Below, piece by piece: positions 1 to 9,213 of a stretch of 38,569 nt of DNA. A program made the position numbers and the translations under genes. Below the pieces are notes generated by a model. That model was not told the DNA's origin. It saw only the letters and a list, made by a program, of their open reading frames with translations, and searched no databases. The stretch is from Candidatus Epulonipiscium sp. (lineage in GTDB: Bacteria > Bacillota > Clostridia > Lachnospirales > Defluviitaleaceae). The stretch lies in contig JAAYML010000009.1 in the NCBI GenBank assembly GCA_012521395.1, positions 1 through 38,569 of the forward strand, written 5' to 3'. The first letter of the stretch is position 1, and each line of letters begins with the position of its first letter.

Positions 1-17
1 CAAGATGATAGTATATA

Positions 18-50
18 AAAACCAGAGTTATTTTTCACTCTGGTTTTTTG
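18..50 (+). terminator. Intrinsic terminator of an upstream gene
   Basis: An 8-bp perfect stem (21-28 with 37-44) with an 8-nt loop is followed by six T residues. It ends whatever gene lies left of the window. Only about 70 nt separate it from the cas6 reading frame. Confidence 0.85.
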
Positions 51-117
51 ATTGGTGGAATAATATATTCAAATTTCCTAGAATTGCAGCTAAATTGTTT
101 TCCATATTAGAGGTTTA

Positions 118-762
118 ATGATTTTTAGAGTATTTTTGCATGAAAAAGGCTTTGAATTTAAAGGAAGAAAATTTAAATTATTTACCTTTTCACAGCTTTA
201 TGGAAATTACCAAATCGATAAGGAAAATAAAATAATTATCTTCCCCGAAAGTGTTAAATTAACTGTATCCAGTGTTGTAGATGACTTTAATCAGGAGTTT
301 TTGAAGACCTGTCTTAGTCGTAAAAACTTAACGTTAAATAATCAGCTTCTAGAAGTTCAGAGAATAGCAGTAAATGATAATAGCTATAGAATAAAGGATG
401 CCCTGGTTAAAACTCTGTCGCCAATTACAGTATATTCTACCGTATATTTAAATGGCAGAAAGAAGACGATTTATTACTTTCCAGAAGATAGCCTTTTTCA
501 AAAATATATACGGGATAATTTGATAAAAAAAGCTGAACTAATTTATGGTAGAGGATTTGACGATGCAAAATTCGAGATAAAAGCCATACAGGATAAGACT
601 CAAATGAACATTCTTTACTATAAACAGTTTGTAATCAAGGGAAGCAGTGGCTTGTTTGAAATTCATGGGGATGAGGAGCTAATCCATGCTGCTTTAAACT
701 GCGGTCTTGGCAGCAAAAACTCTCAGGGGCTGGGATGTATTCAATTGATTAGAGCAATATAA
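118..762 (+). pseudogene. cas6: Cas6 CRISPR pre-crRNA endoribonuclease, 5'-truncated
   Basis: Cas6 cuts pre-crRNA inside the repeat. The 214-residue frame carries the family landmarks: the N-terminal LHEKGF...KFKLFTFS segment, holding the His and Lys expected at the active site, and the C-terminal glycine-rich GLGSKNSQGLGC motif. Full-length relatives start about 30 residues earlier, with a first beta strand and a YNHxLQGLIY-like helix. Here the ATG at 118 falls inside that region. In the same frame just upstream (103-117) one reads H-I-R-G-L, which resembles the missing helix, but a TAA at 91-93 closes the frame and a terminator ends at 50. I infer a 5'-eroded gene that may still make a short protein. 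csx20 and a cas10 remnant follow on the same strand. Family identification is firm; inactivity is inferred. Confidence 0.85.
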
Positions 763-784
763 TAAAAATTTTGGAGTGAAGAAT

Positions 785-1183
785 ATGAAACTTTTAGCTT
801 TAATTTCTCATACTCTGATGGAGGGACAAGTATTAGAAGCAAAAAATCAATTAAAAGTTGATTCAATTGTTTTAATGCCAGAAGACATCAAAAGCATATG
901 GGCCAATATTAGTCCATTTGGACCTATGCCAAAAGATCAACTTAATCAAATGATTGCCTGGATTGAAAAAGAATCCGATAAGGGTGATTATGTACTTGTT
1001 CAAGGCGATTTTGGTGCAACTTATTATGTGGTTGATTATTGTATTAAAAATAGCAGAATACCAATATATTCAACAACTCAAAGAGAAATAGAGGAACATA
1101 TCATCGATGGACAAGTTGAGTCCAGAAGAATATTTAAACATGTAAATTTCAGAAAATATTTACCCTATGAAAAGGAGGTGTAG
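785..1183 (+). CDS. csx20: Csx20-like type III CRISPR accessory protein
   Basis: A small soluble protein of 132 residues. Its opening (KLLALISHTLMEGQ), central LVQGDFGATYYVVDYC segment and C-terminal FKHVNFRKY agree with my recollection of the Csx20 family. Csx20 is encoded beside type III effector genes and has been proposed to be a cyclic-oligoadenylate ring nuclease, which would switch off signalling from Cas10. The start is chosen at ATG 785 because the in-frame GTG at 776 lies inside the GGAG ribosome binding site. It sits 22 bp after cas6 and 3 bp before the cas10 remnant, so it is translated in the old cas operon. It is the only apparently intact reading frame of the locus. Family assignment is fairly sure; the biochemical role is from the literature as I recall it. 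Confidence 0.72.
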   Translation: MKLLALISHTLMEGQVLEAKNQLKVDSIVLMPEDIKSIWANISPFGPMPKDQLNQMIAWIEKESDKGDYVLVQGDFGATYYVVDYCIKNSRIPIYSTTQREIEEHIIDGQVESRRIFKHVNFRKYLPYEKEV

Positions 1184-1186
1184 CCT

Positions 1187-1699
1187 ATGGATAACTATGA
1201 TGTAGCGCTTGCTGCACTTTTACACGATATAGGGAAGTTGGTGCAGCGGACTGGCGTGCCTATAAATGATAGTTTAAAAGGCCAAGAAAGTGTATTTTAT
1301 AAAAATATGGGTGGTTACTTTTCTTACAAACATGCTCTTTATACTGTTCAATTTTTAGAGGAAAATCTAAAGATGGTGCTTGATGAAAATATAATCAATA
1401 TGGCTGCAAAACATCATGTGCCAGACAATCAATTAGAAAAACTAATACAAGAAGCAGATTGTTTTTCGGCTGGTATGGACAGAAGAAAAATGGACGGAAA
1501 TGAAAGAGAAAGTATAAAAAAAGGTCAGTACATCAATGAAAGGCTTTATTCTATCTTTGAAAATATAAATAATGGAAAAGAGTATAAAAAACAAAATTAT
1601 CACTATAATCTTATTCCTCTTAATGCGACGGAAGATATTTTCCCTGTAAAAGAAGTAAATCTAGTGCTAAGTAAATCGAAGTTTTTAGCCTACCTATAA
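1187..1699 (+). pseudogene. csm1: Cas10/Csm1 remnant: HD nuclease domain only
   Basis: Cas10 (Csm1) is the large subunit of type III CRISPR complexes, normally 750-850 residues with an N-terminal HD nuclease, two Palm domains and a zinc finger. Only 170 residues remain. His13-Asp14 (LLHDIGK) is the HD signature, and a second metal site (MAAKHH) lies near residue 83. The frame also keeps the conserved linker (IPLNATEDIFPVKE) that follows the HD domain. The Palm domains and the GGDD cyclase motif are absent. The last six codons (KFLAYL) and the stop are read from a CRISPR repeat starting at 1681, so the deletion junction falls exactly on the repeat edge. A strong RBS (AAAGGAGGTG, 1171-1180) precedes the ATG. 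No other csm gene, cas1 or cas2 is present in the window. Confidence 0.88.
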
Positions 1700-1776
1700 G
1701 GAATTAAAATTTATTGTATATATAAGCACCCGCACACCAAAAATGCGTTTTAAGTCTACCTACAAGGAATAAAATA
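1681..1776 (+). CRISPR. Relic CRISPR array: two degenerate 30-nt repeats, one 36-nt spacer
   Basis: Repeat 1 is 1681-1710 (GTTTTTAGCCTACCTATAAG then GAATTAAAAT). Repeat 2 is 1747-1776 (GTTTTAAGTCTACCTACAAG then GAATAAAATA). They match at 24 of 30 positions, differing at 6, 9, 17, 25, 29 and 30. Both resemble the clostridial 30-mer class that begins GTTTTTAGCCTACCTAT and ends GGAATTGAAAC. The 3' handle (ATTGAAAC in that class) has decayed in both copies. The spacer (1711-1746) has the usual 36-nt length. No third repeat is found 36 nt further on. The array is non-functional or nearly so. Confidence 0.85.
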
Positions 1777-1863
1777 TAATTTGTAAAATGAACCTATTAA
1801 GAAAGCTATAAGAAACAATCATTTATTAATCGTACAGACTATTTGAATTTTAGCAATCCGTGC

Positions 1864-1892
1864 TTGACGAGAAGCAGATTTTTTATTATCAT
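1864..1892 (+). promoter_or_regulatory. Sigma-A-type promoter of the Rrf2 regulator gene
   Basis: TTGACG (1864-1869), a 17-bp spacer and TATCAT (1887-1892): each hexamer is one mismatch from consensus. It precedes the regulator start by about 40 bp. Confidence 0.65.
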
Positions 1893-1929
1893 AAATACAT
1901 AGTAATTATATATGAAATGAGTGAGAGCA

Positions 1930-2376
1930 ATGAGAATATCTGCAAAAGGGCGATATGCCATGGCGGCGGTTATCAGCATGGCCCAGCAGTATAATACAGG
2001 GGAAAATATTACAGTGATTAGTATTTCTGAAAAATTAGGAATATCTAAAATTTATTTAGAACAAGTATTTGCTTTATTGAAGAAGGCGGAAATTGTTAGT
2101 TCTGAAAAAGGAGCCCAGGGTGGCTACCAGCTAACCCGGAGCCCGGCTAAGATAACTGCTTTAGATGTATTGGAAGCTGTTGAAACTTCTTTATTTGAAC
2201 AAGTACAGGAAACTGTTCTGGAAAAAGCTCCTGATATTGATGAGGCTATGCGGCTGTCGGTTTTTGAACAATTAGATAACAATATCAGGCAAATATTAAG
2301 TTCAATCACGATTGAAGATTTGGTAAAAGAAGCAGAAAAGCATAAATCCAATAACGTTATAATGTACTATATTTAA
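1930..2376 (+). CDS. Rrf2-family transcriptional regulator, CymR-like
   Basis: A winged-helix regulator of the Rrf2 family. The N-terminus MRISAKGRYAMAA is the family hallmark, followed by a recognition-helix region (ISEKLGISKIYLEQVFALLKKA) and the wing (GAQGGYQL). The protein has no cysteine at all, so it cannot bind the Fe-S cluster used by IscR or NsrR. The tail ending YYI recalls CymR, the cysteine-metabolism repressor that works in complex with CysK. Start: an in-frame GTG at 1921 exists, but the ATG at 1930 fits the conserved N-terminus and the GAGTGAGAG just upstream. A terminator closes the gene, and the next operon carries a palindromic operator on its promoter that this protein could bind. 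CymR is the best analogy; effector and target are inferred. Confidence 0.85.
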   Translation: MRISAKGRYAMAAVISMAQQYNTGENITVISISEKLGISKIYLEQVFALLKKAEIVSSEKGAQGGYQLTRSPAKITALDVLEAVETSLFEQVQETVLEKAPDIDEAMRLSVFEQLDNNIRQILSSITIEDLVKEAEKHKSNNVIMYYI

Positions 2377-2388
2377 AGTTAGATCAGG

Positions 2389-2415
2389 ATACCTCCGAAA
2401 AGGAGGTATTTTTTA
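2389..2415 (+). terminator. Terminator after the Rrf2 gene
   Basis: Perfect 8-bp stem ATACCTCC (2389-2396) / GGAGGTAT (2402-2409), 5-nt loop, then a T-rich tract. Confidence 0.9.
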
Positions 2416-2528
2416 TTTTATTAAAACATACTAAACATATATGCAATATAAAAATGCACAAAAAAGGAATACTCTTAATTCAATAATTCAGCAAATTGCG
2501 CAAAATTGGAAGTTTATGAAAAATATCA

Positions 2529-2571
2529 TTGACAGCAACTTTTTTAATTCATATAATGTCTATATGAATTA
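2529..2571 (+). promoter_or_regulatory. Consensus promoter overlapped by a palindromic operator
   Basis: TTGACA (2529-2534), 17-bp spacer, TATAAT (2552-2557): a perfect sigma-A promoter. A perfect inverted repeat covers the -10 and the start site: AATTCATATA (2546-2555), 5 bp, TATATGAATT (2561-2570), extendable by one pair (2545/2571). A protein bound here would block initiation. The nearby Rrf2 regulator is the obvious candidate. About 107 nt of leader separate this from the ABC ATPase start. Confidence 0.8.
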
Positions 2572-2677
2572 TATGATTAAATAAGTACACTTTATTTTTC
2601 GAAAACAATTATTTTATACCTGGTATTGTTAAAGACCGAAAAGGATTCTTTAATGATCCAGTGAAAGGAGATGGAAG

Positions 2678-4406
<1,729 letters not shown>

Positions 4407-4407
4407 G

Positions 4408-4447
4408 ATAAAGCGGTCAACATTTTGAGTTGATCGCTTTATTTTTA
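4408..4447 (+). terminator. Terminator after nifH
   Basis: A 14-bp stem (4408-4421 with 4429-4442, one G-U pair), 7-nt loop, then a T-rich tract, directly after the nifH stop. Confidence 0.93.
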
Positions 4448-4492
4448 ATTTTGGAAAAGTCATGAGTATTTTATTCCAAACTTAATAAATTT

Positions 4493-4521
4493 TTGAATAA
4501 TTTGTTTTATTATAGTAATAT
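4493..4521 (+). promoter_or_regulatory. Possible promoter of the DUF1835 gene
   Basis: TTGAAT (4493-4498), 17 bp, TAATAT (4516-4521). The hexamers are moderate matches. The same pair at the same spacing precedes the GH5 gene. Confidence 0.4.
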
Positions 4522-4567
4522 TAAAATTATGATGAATTTTTAAGATTTGATTTTTAGGAGGTATTTT

Positions 4568-5452
4568 ATGCTTGAAGTTGTATTTAGTGATAGCGAAAAA
4601 GCTTCTATGAAACTTGCCAAATGTTATAATGAAAAAAAAATTCTTGGCAGATCTGTTACTTATATTGGGAGCCAACCGACTGAAGCAGAAATAGAGCTTT
4701 TTTTAGAAGGGAAAGCCATAGAAGGAGATGCTAATAATGTTGTTAATATAGGTTTTTATCTTGATATTGGAGATATATCAGGTGAGATTGATGGGAGTGA
4801 AAGAAAAAAAGTTTTAAGCCAGTTATGGACACGTTTTAATATTGAAGATAATGAAAGAGAACTATTTTTCAAATATCAAAGAAAAGATCTGGAGAAATTA
4901 ATTTCTGCTGCTAAAGAAGGTATGGATATCCGGATTTGGACAAGTCATGCGCCTTATTCTGTTTGTGGATTTTATTATGTCTGCTATCTATTAAGAAATA
5001 TTGACTGTAAGATTAGGGTTGTTTCTCTTCCTCAATTTATATCATTTTCTAATCATGAGATTATAGAATGTTCGCACTGGGCAGAAATCAAGCCAGGCCA
5101 ATTCTATCAGTTCTTAAATCTGGAAAAGCCTCTGAGTTCAATAGAAAAGCAGTATTATAGTCAAAAGTGGCAGGATTTAGTATTAGAAAATGCACCTTTA
5201 CGTGCTGTAATCAATGGAAAGTTGACTTCAGTTGAAGAAAGTTTTTATGATTTTATTATTATAAATAATTTGCCAGACAATGATTTTCTGATGGGACAAT
5301 TGATTGGCAAACTTTTAGGAAAATATAAGCTTGGTATCAGCGATGCCTGGTATGCTTTACGTATTGATAAAATGATTGAAGAAAATAAACTTAAGCTGGT
5401 GGAAATAAAAGACACTTCATACCCATATGGAAAGCTATTAAGAAAAATATAA
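4568..5452 (+). CDS. DUF1835/DUF3658 domain protein
   Basis: A soluble 294-residue protein of unknown function. The N-terminal part (LEVVFSDSEKASMKLA, later IRIWTSHAPYSVCGFYY) fits DUF1835. The C-terminal part, with YDFIIINNLPDNDFLMGQLIG and the ISDAWYALRIDKMIEENKL helix, fits DUF3658, the usual partner domain in Firmicutes. No catalytic motif, membrane segment or signal peptide is visible. RBS TAGGAGGT (4555-4562) sets ATG 4568. It stands alone between the nifH terminator and the BlaI promoter, so it is probably monocistronic. Confidence 0.78.
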   Translation: MLEVVFSDSEKASMKLAKCYNEKKILGRSVTYIGSQPTEAEIELFLEGKAIEGDANNVVNIGFYLDIGDISGEIDGSERKKVLSQLWTRFNIEDNERELFFKYQRKDLEKLISAAKEGMDIRIWTSHAPYSVCGFYYVCYLLRNIDCKIRVVSLPQFISFSNHEIIECSHWAEIKPGQFYQFLNLEKPLSSIEKQYYSQKWQDLVLENAPLRAVINGKLTSVEESFYDFIIINNLPDNDFLMGQLIGKLLGKYKLGISDAWYALRIDKMIEENKLKLVEIKDTSYPYGKLLRKI

Positions 5453-5475
5453 TCCATGAAATTATCCTCATCCTC

Positions 5476-5527
5476 TTGACATTTTATTCTACAATAAGTA
5501 GAATAAAATCAATACTACATGATGTAG
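5476..5527 (+). promoter_or_regulatory. BlaI-type promoter with two operator dyads
   Basis: Promoter: TTGACA (5476-5481), 17 bp, TAGAAT (5499-5504). Operator 1 is a perfect 12-bp inverted repeat across spacer and -10: ATTTTATTCTAC (5481-5492), 5 bp, GTAGAATAAAAT (5498-5509). Operator 2 is CTACAT-G-ATGTAG (5515-5527) in the early transcribed region. Both share the TAC/GTA half-site core typical of BlaI/MecI operators, so autorepression by the adjacent BlaI-like protein is the natural reading. Confidence 0.82.
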
Positions 5528-5545
5528 AATAAAGAGGTGAGTATT

Positions 5546-5914
5546 ATGAATATTATAAAAATATCAGATGCAGAGTACGAAATAATGGAAATCATATGGA
5601 ATGCAAAAAGGGAAGTGACTACGGCAGATATTATGAAAAAGTTGGAGAAGAATAAAAGCTGGAAACTTACAACCGTACTTACCCTTGCCAAGCGTTTGGT
5701 TGATAAGAATGTTTTGCAAGTAAGAAAGGAAAAGAGAGTCAATTATTATTCTCCTAAAATTACCAAAGAAGAATATAAATCTTACCAGGCAAGTGGACTT
5801 ATTCAGGAGATGTTTAACGGAAGTATTAAATCTATGGTAGCCTCCTTATATGATAATAAAAAAATTGATAATAAAGATTTAGAAGAATTAAAAGACTGGA
5901 TAAGGGGGTTATAA
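5546..5914 (+). CDS. BlaI/MecI/CopY-family transcriptional repressor
   Basis: A 122-residue winged-helix repressor. The opening ISDAEYEIMEIIW is the BlaI/MecI signature, followed by the DNA-binding helices (TTADIMKKL, WKLTTVLTLAKRLVDKNVLQ) and a C-terminal dimerisation helix. In this family the partner M56 membrane protease triggers cleavage of the repressor and derepression. The GTG at 5537 lies in the RBS (AGAGGTGAG), so ATG 5546 is preferred. The stop is one base before the start of the M56 gene, so the two are translationally coupled. Two dyads on its own promoter indicate autoregulation. Confidence 0.9.
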   Translation: MNIIKISDAEYEIMEIIWNAKREVTTADIMKKLEKNKSWKLTTVLTLAKRLVDKNVLQVRKEKRVNYYSPKITKEEYKSYQASGLIQEMFNGSIKSMVASLYDNKKIDNKDLEELKDWIRGL

Positions 5915-5915
5915 T

Positions 5916-8696
5916 ATGGACTTTTTAAACAAAATCTTTCAGATGTCTCTGACAGGAAGTGTTATTTTTTTGTTATATTTAATTTTTAAACCCCTGACGA
6001 AGAAATTATTTAATTCTTCCTGGCATTATAAAATGCTTATTGTCTTTTTATGCTTTTTTATTTTACCTATAGATTCTTATCTTCAGTTGCCTGTAAGACA
6101 ATTTGCCAGGATTCCAAAGATTAGAATCGAAGAATCAATTTTTCCCCAAAGTAAAAATAATAAAGCAGAAAGAAAAAACGAAACAAACCCAATAAATAAT
6201 GAAAGTACTGCAAACGAAGTGCATATTTCAGAAAAAGAAGCGAACTATAAAGAAAGAGAAAGCAATGAATTCGGACTGGAAGATAATACAATTTTAAACA
6301 AAAAAATTAATCTTTATCCATATAAAAATCTATTATTGTATTTTTGGCTTATTGGCGTTATTGCTTTATTCTTGTTAAAAATCATACCTTATTTAGCATT
6401 TAAAAGAACCATGCTTAAAAGCAGCAGTTTTGTTAAAAATGATGAAGTGATTCAGCTATTTGATAAATGTAAAGAAGAGCTTCATATTAATAAAAAATTA
6501 GAATTAAGAATTTATAAGAACCTTGCTTCTCCAATGCTAATAGGGATTTTACACCCAATCGTTCTTATTCCTGAAACAGATTTAGGCCATAAAGGTTTAG
6601 AATTGGTCTTTTTACATGAATTAAATCACTATAAAAGGAAAGATATTATCATAAAAACAGTTGGGCTTTTTGCTCATGCAATGCATTGGTTTAATCCTTT
6701 GATTTATCTCTTGTTAAAGGAGATGAACAAATACTGTGAGTATTCTGTTGATGAGAAAGTCGTAGAAAATATGGACAAAAATGATAGAAAATTTTATGGT
6801 GAAATGATTATAAATTTAATCAGCAACTCTGCTTTTAGAAATTGTTCTCTTACAACAGCGATGAGTAATGGTGGCAGGCAATTAAAAGACAGATTGGAAA
6901 ATATGTTTTATTCCCTGAAAACAACAAGAAAAAGACAATTTATGTCGTTCATTTCAGGCATTATCATTGTGACATGCGGTTTTACGGTTGCCTATAGTCT
7001 ATTCGCTGATAACCAATGGAAAAATGAAAAATCTTTTGTGGTGTATACTAAAGAAGATGGGCTTTATTATTCTTATTTAGATATGCAGGCAGAAATAAAG
7101 ATAGATGATGGTGATGACTTTTTTTGTCCTCTGATTTCAAAAGGAGGAAATTATATCGCTTATACCAAAAATAATAGCCTTTATATCTATAGCTTAAGAG
7201 ATAGCAGTTTAGAAAAGGTTGATGATGATATCGTTCATCATTTTACTTCTTATGATTGGATAGATGATCGTTCTATTGTATATGGCAGTCAAGAAAGATA
7301 TGGATTTATTCTTTATAATGTCATTACAAAAGAAAAAACACCTCATTTAGAGGATGCTTATTATACAGCTTTAGTTGCATCGGATCAGAAGAAAGTTTAT
7401 GCAAGTAAAAGCCGATCGGAAAATGGTTTAATGATTTATGAAGGAATTGTGGAAATTGATTTAAATCAATATAGTAAAGATAAGCAACAATTTTTTACGG
7501 ATACGATTATAAAAAGTAAAGAATCCACTAAAGATGGGCTGGACAGCTATCCTGTTGTCTGGAATCATTCCCAGGACGGCAGATATCTTTATATCATGGT
7601 TATACCTGCTTCTGCTTCTCTTAGTAGTGATGGAATTACTTTTGCAGTATATGATTCAGAAGAAAAAACTTATAAAGAGTATCCGGAAATAGAAACTTTA
7701 GCTTATAAAAATCATTTAGCGGTAAGACCTTTTGCCAATATGGTTGGATTAATAGAAGGTGCCGGCCGGGAAATGAGCAGAAATAAAAAAGTAAAAATAT
7801 TCAATATATCTGGTGGCACTGTAGACATTACGGATGAAGACTTTGTTGCAATGACCCCTTCATTTACTTTGGATGGAAAGAAAATATTGTATTCAGCAGC
7901 TGATACAAAAGATTTTAATGATATTATATTTAATAATAAAATACCAGCTTTTAATATTTACGAATACGATTTGAAAAGTTCTATAATACAAAGACTTACA
8001 GAAGGTAATCATTTTGACTTTTTACCAATGGATTTATCCAATCAGCAGATATTATTTATCCGCTATAAAGACAATGGATATTTCAGTTTGATTAAATTAT
8101 CTGATGGTCAGGAAGAAATTTTTGCAGATAATATCGTGTTTGCTGATGCAAAAGAAAGTTTCGGTTATTATGGACATATCAGCACAGAAATGTCCCTGGA
8201 TATTTATATCAGTAACCGAGATCAATTTAATAAGAATTTGAAGAAAGAAAATTCTGAGCCAGACAAAGTGGATGAATTATATGAGCTAAGAGGAACATAT
8301 ATCGGGGATAATGTCAGGGTGGGAAAGATTATTCGTTATTTAAATTTTCCGGAAGGTTTGAGTTCTAATGGAATGGAACTGTTTACAAAAAAAGAGCCCT
8401 ATGGCCTGCAAATAAATTTTATGGCTGATGAGGGGGCAAAAAAGAAATATATGTCCATGAATTCTGATTATATCTGGAGAACTCAGTCTCTGATATTATT
8501 TTCCCTGATTCATAATTTAGATTATATTCAATATGCCATAGATGATGGTAATTCGATAGAAATTATTTTTTATACCGACAGAAAAGATGCAGATGCATTA
8601 AGTATGTCACTTATGTCTTGTAAAAGCTCTGAAATTGCAGAAAGTCCGGAAAGTTTCCGACAATATTATAATATCCTGAATAGCAATGATTTTTGA
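5916..8696 (+). CDS. BlaR1-like M56 membrane metalloprotease with C-terminal propeller and DUF4825 sensor region
   Basis: Membrane sensor-protease of 926 residues, well above the roughly 600 of BlaR1/MecR1. Membrane segments lie near residues 11-26, 39-56, 138-160 and 343-364. The zinc-protease motif HELNH is at 234-238 (HELNHYKRKD), and the downstream CEYSVDEKV probably supplies the third ligand. A long charged segment (about 75-130) sits between the second and third membrane spans. After the last span, about 400 residues contain repeated blades (for example GGNYIAYTKNNSLYIYSL, DGRYLYIMVIP, DGKKILYSAAD) that look like a TolB/DPP-type beta-propeller. The end (ELRGTYIGDNVRVGKII...KKEPYGLQINF) fits DUF4825. 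There is no penicillin-binding sensor domain, so beta-lactam is unlikely to be the signal. It is coupled to the BlaI gene and ends at a strong terminator. Confidence 0.85.
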   Translation: MDFLNKIFQMSLTGSVIFLLYLIFKPLTKKLFNSSWHYKMLIVFLCFFILPIDSYLQLPVRQFARIPKIRIEESIFPQSKNNKAERKNETNPINNESTANEVHISEKEANYKERESNEFGLEDNTILNKKINLYPYKNLLLYFWLIGVIALFLLKIIPYLAFKRTMLKSSSFVKNDEVIQLFDKCKEELHINKKLELRIYKNLASPMLIGILHPIVLIPETDLGHKGLELVFLHELNHYKRKDIIIKTVGLFAHAMHWFNPLIYLLLKEMNKYCEYSVDEKVVENMDKNDRKFYGEMIINLISNSAFRNCSLTTAMSNGGRQLKDRLENMFYSLKTTRKRQFMSFISGIIIVTCGFTVAYSLFADNQWKNEKSFVVYTKEDGLYYSYLDMQAEIKIDDGDDFFCPLISKGGNYIAYTKNNSLYIYSLRDSSLEKVDDDIVHHFTSYDWIDDRSIVYGSQERYGFILYNVITKEKTPHLEDAYYTALVASDQKKVYASKSRSENGLMIYEGIVEIDLNQYSKDKQQFFTDTIIKSKESTKDGLDSYPVVWNHSQDGRYLYIMVIPASASLSSDGITFAVYDSEEKTYKEYPEIETLAYKNHLAVRPFANMVGLIEGAGREMSRNKKVKIFNISGGTVDITDEDFVAMTPSFTLDGKKILYSAADTKDFNDIIFNNKIPAFNIYEYDLKSSIIQRLTEGNHFDFLPMDLSNQQILFIRYKDNGYFSLIKLSDGQEEIFADNIVFADAKESFGYYGHISTEMSLDIYISNRDQFNKNLKKENSEPDKVDELYELRGTYIGDNVRVGKIIRYLNFPEGLSSNGMELFTKKEPYGLQINFMADEGAKKKYMSMNSDYIWRTQSLILFSLIHNLDYIQYAIDDGNSIEIIFYTDRKDADALSMSLMSCKSSEIAESPESFRQYYNILNSNDF

Positions 8697-8731
8697 AATC
8701 AGAGCATTTACAGCTGCTGATACTAAATATC

Positions 8732-8776
8732 AAAAAACGGTCCTTTTCAATTATTATTGAATCAGGACCGTTTTTA
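8732..8776 (+). terminator. Terminator after the M56 gene
   Basis: Outer stem ACGGTCCT (8737-8744) / AGGACCGT (8764-8771) flanked by A and T runs. The apex contains a second small stem (TTCAAT/ATTGAA). Confidence 0.9.
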
Positions 8777-8820
8777 AAGTATTATTAATAAGAAATCATG
8801 TCAATAAAGGAGGAATTATT

Positions 8821-9213
8821 TTGAGAGTTGAACATATAGCCATATGGACAAATAATTTAGAAAGACTTAAAGAATTTTATGTCACTTATTTTGATGCGCA
8901 GGCAAATCAAAAGTATATTAATGCATCCAAAAACTTTGAATCTTATTTTTTGTCTTTTCCAGATGGAGAATGCCGAATAGAAATCATGAAACGACCAAAG
9001 CTTATAAAAATGGATTGTAATGATGAAAAAAATTATATTGGTTTAGCTCATTTAGCCATATCTGTAGGCAGCAAAGAAAAAGTCATTGACTTGACAGAAA
9101 AACTACGCCGGGATGGTTATAAGGTATTAAGTGAAGCCAGGACAACTGGTGATGGATATTTTGAAAGCGTTATTGAGGATCCGGATGGTAACAGAATAGA
9201 AATCACTATTTAA
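8821..9213 (+). CDS. VOC (glyoxalase/bleomycin-resistance) family protein
   Basis: A 130-residue single-subunit VOC fold with two beta-alpha-beta-beta-beta modules. The first opens with VEHIAIWTNNLERLKEFY, the second with GLAHLAISVGSKEKV, and it ends in FESVIEDPDGNRIEI. Metal ligands in this superfamily would be His5, a Glu late in module 1 (RIEIM), His near residue 80 and the Glu of RIEI; all are present, so a metal enzyme (lactoylglutathione-lyase-like) is plausible. The start is TTG at 8821, set by AAAGGAGG (8806-8813) seven bases upstream; no better ATG exists. It appears monocistronic. Substrate unknown. Confidence 0.88.
   Translation: MRVEHIAIWTNNLERLKEFYVTYFDAQANQKYINASKNFESYFLSFPDGECRIEIMKRPKLIKMDCNDEKNYIGLAHLAISVGSKEKVIDLTEKLRRDGYKVLSEARTTGDGYFESVIEDPDGNRIEITI

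Noticed and set aside
1777-1920. Further CRISPR repeats downstream of the second repeat
   Set aside because: A third repeat would be due near 1813; the sequence there shares no block with the first two.
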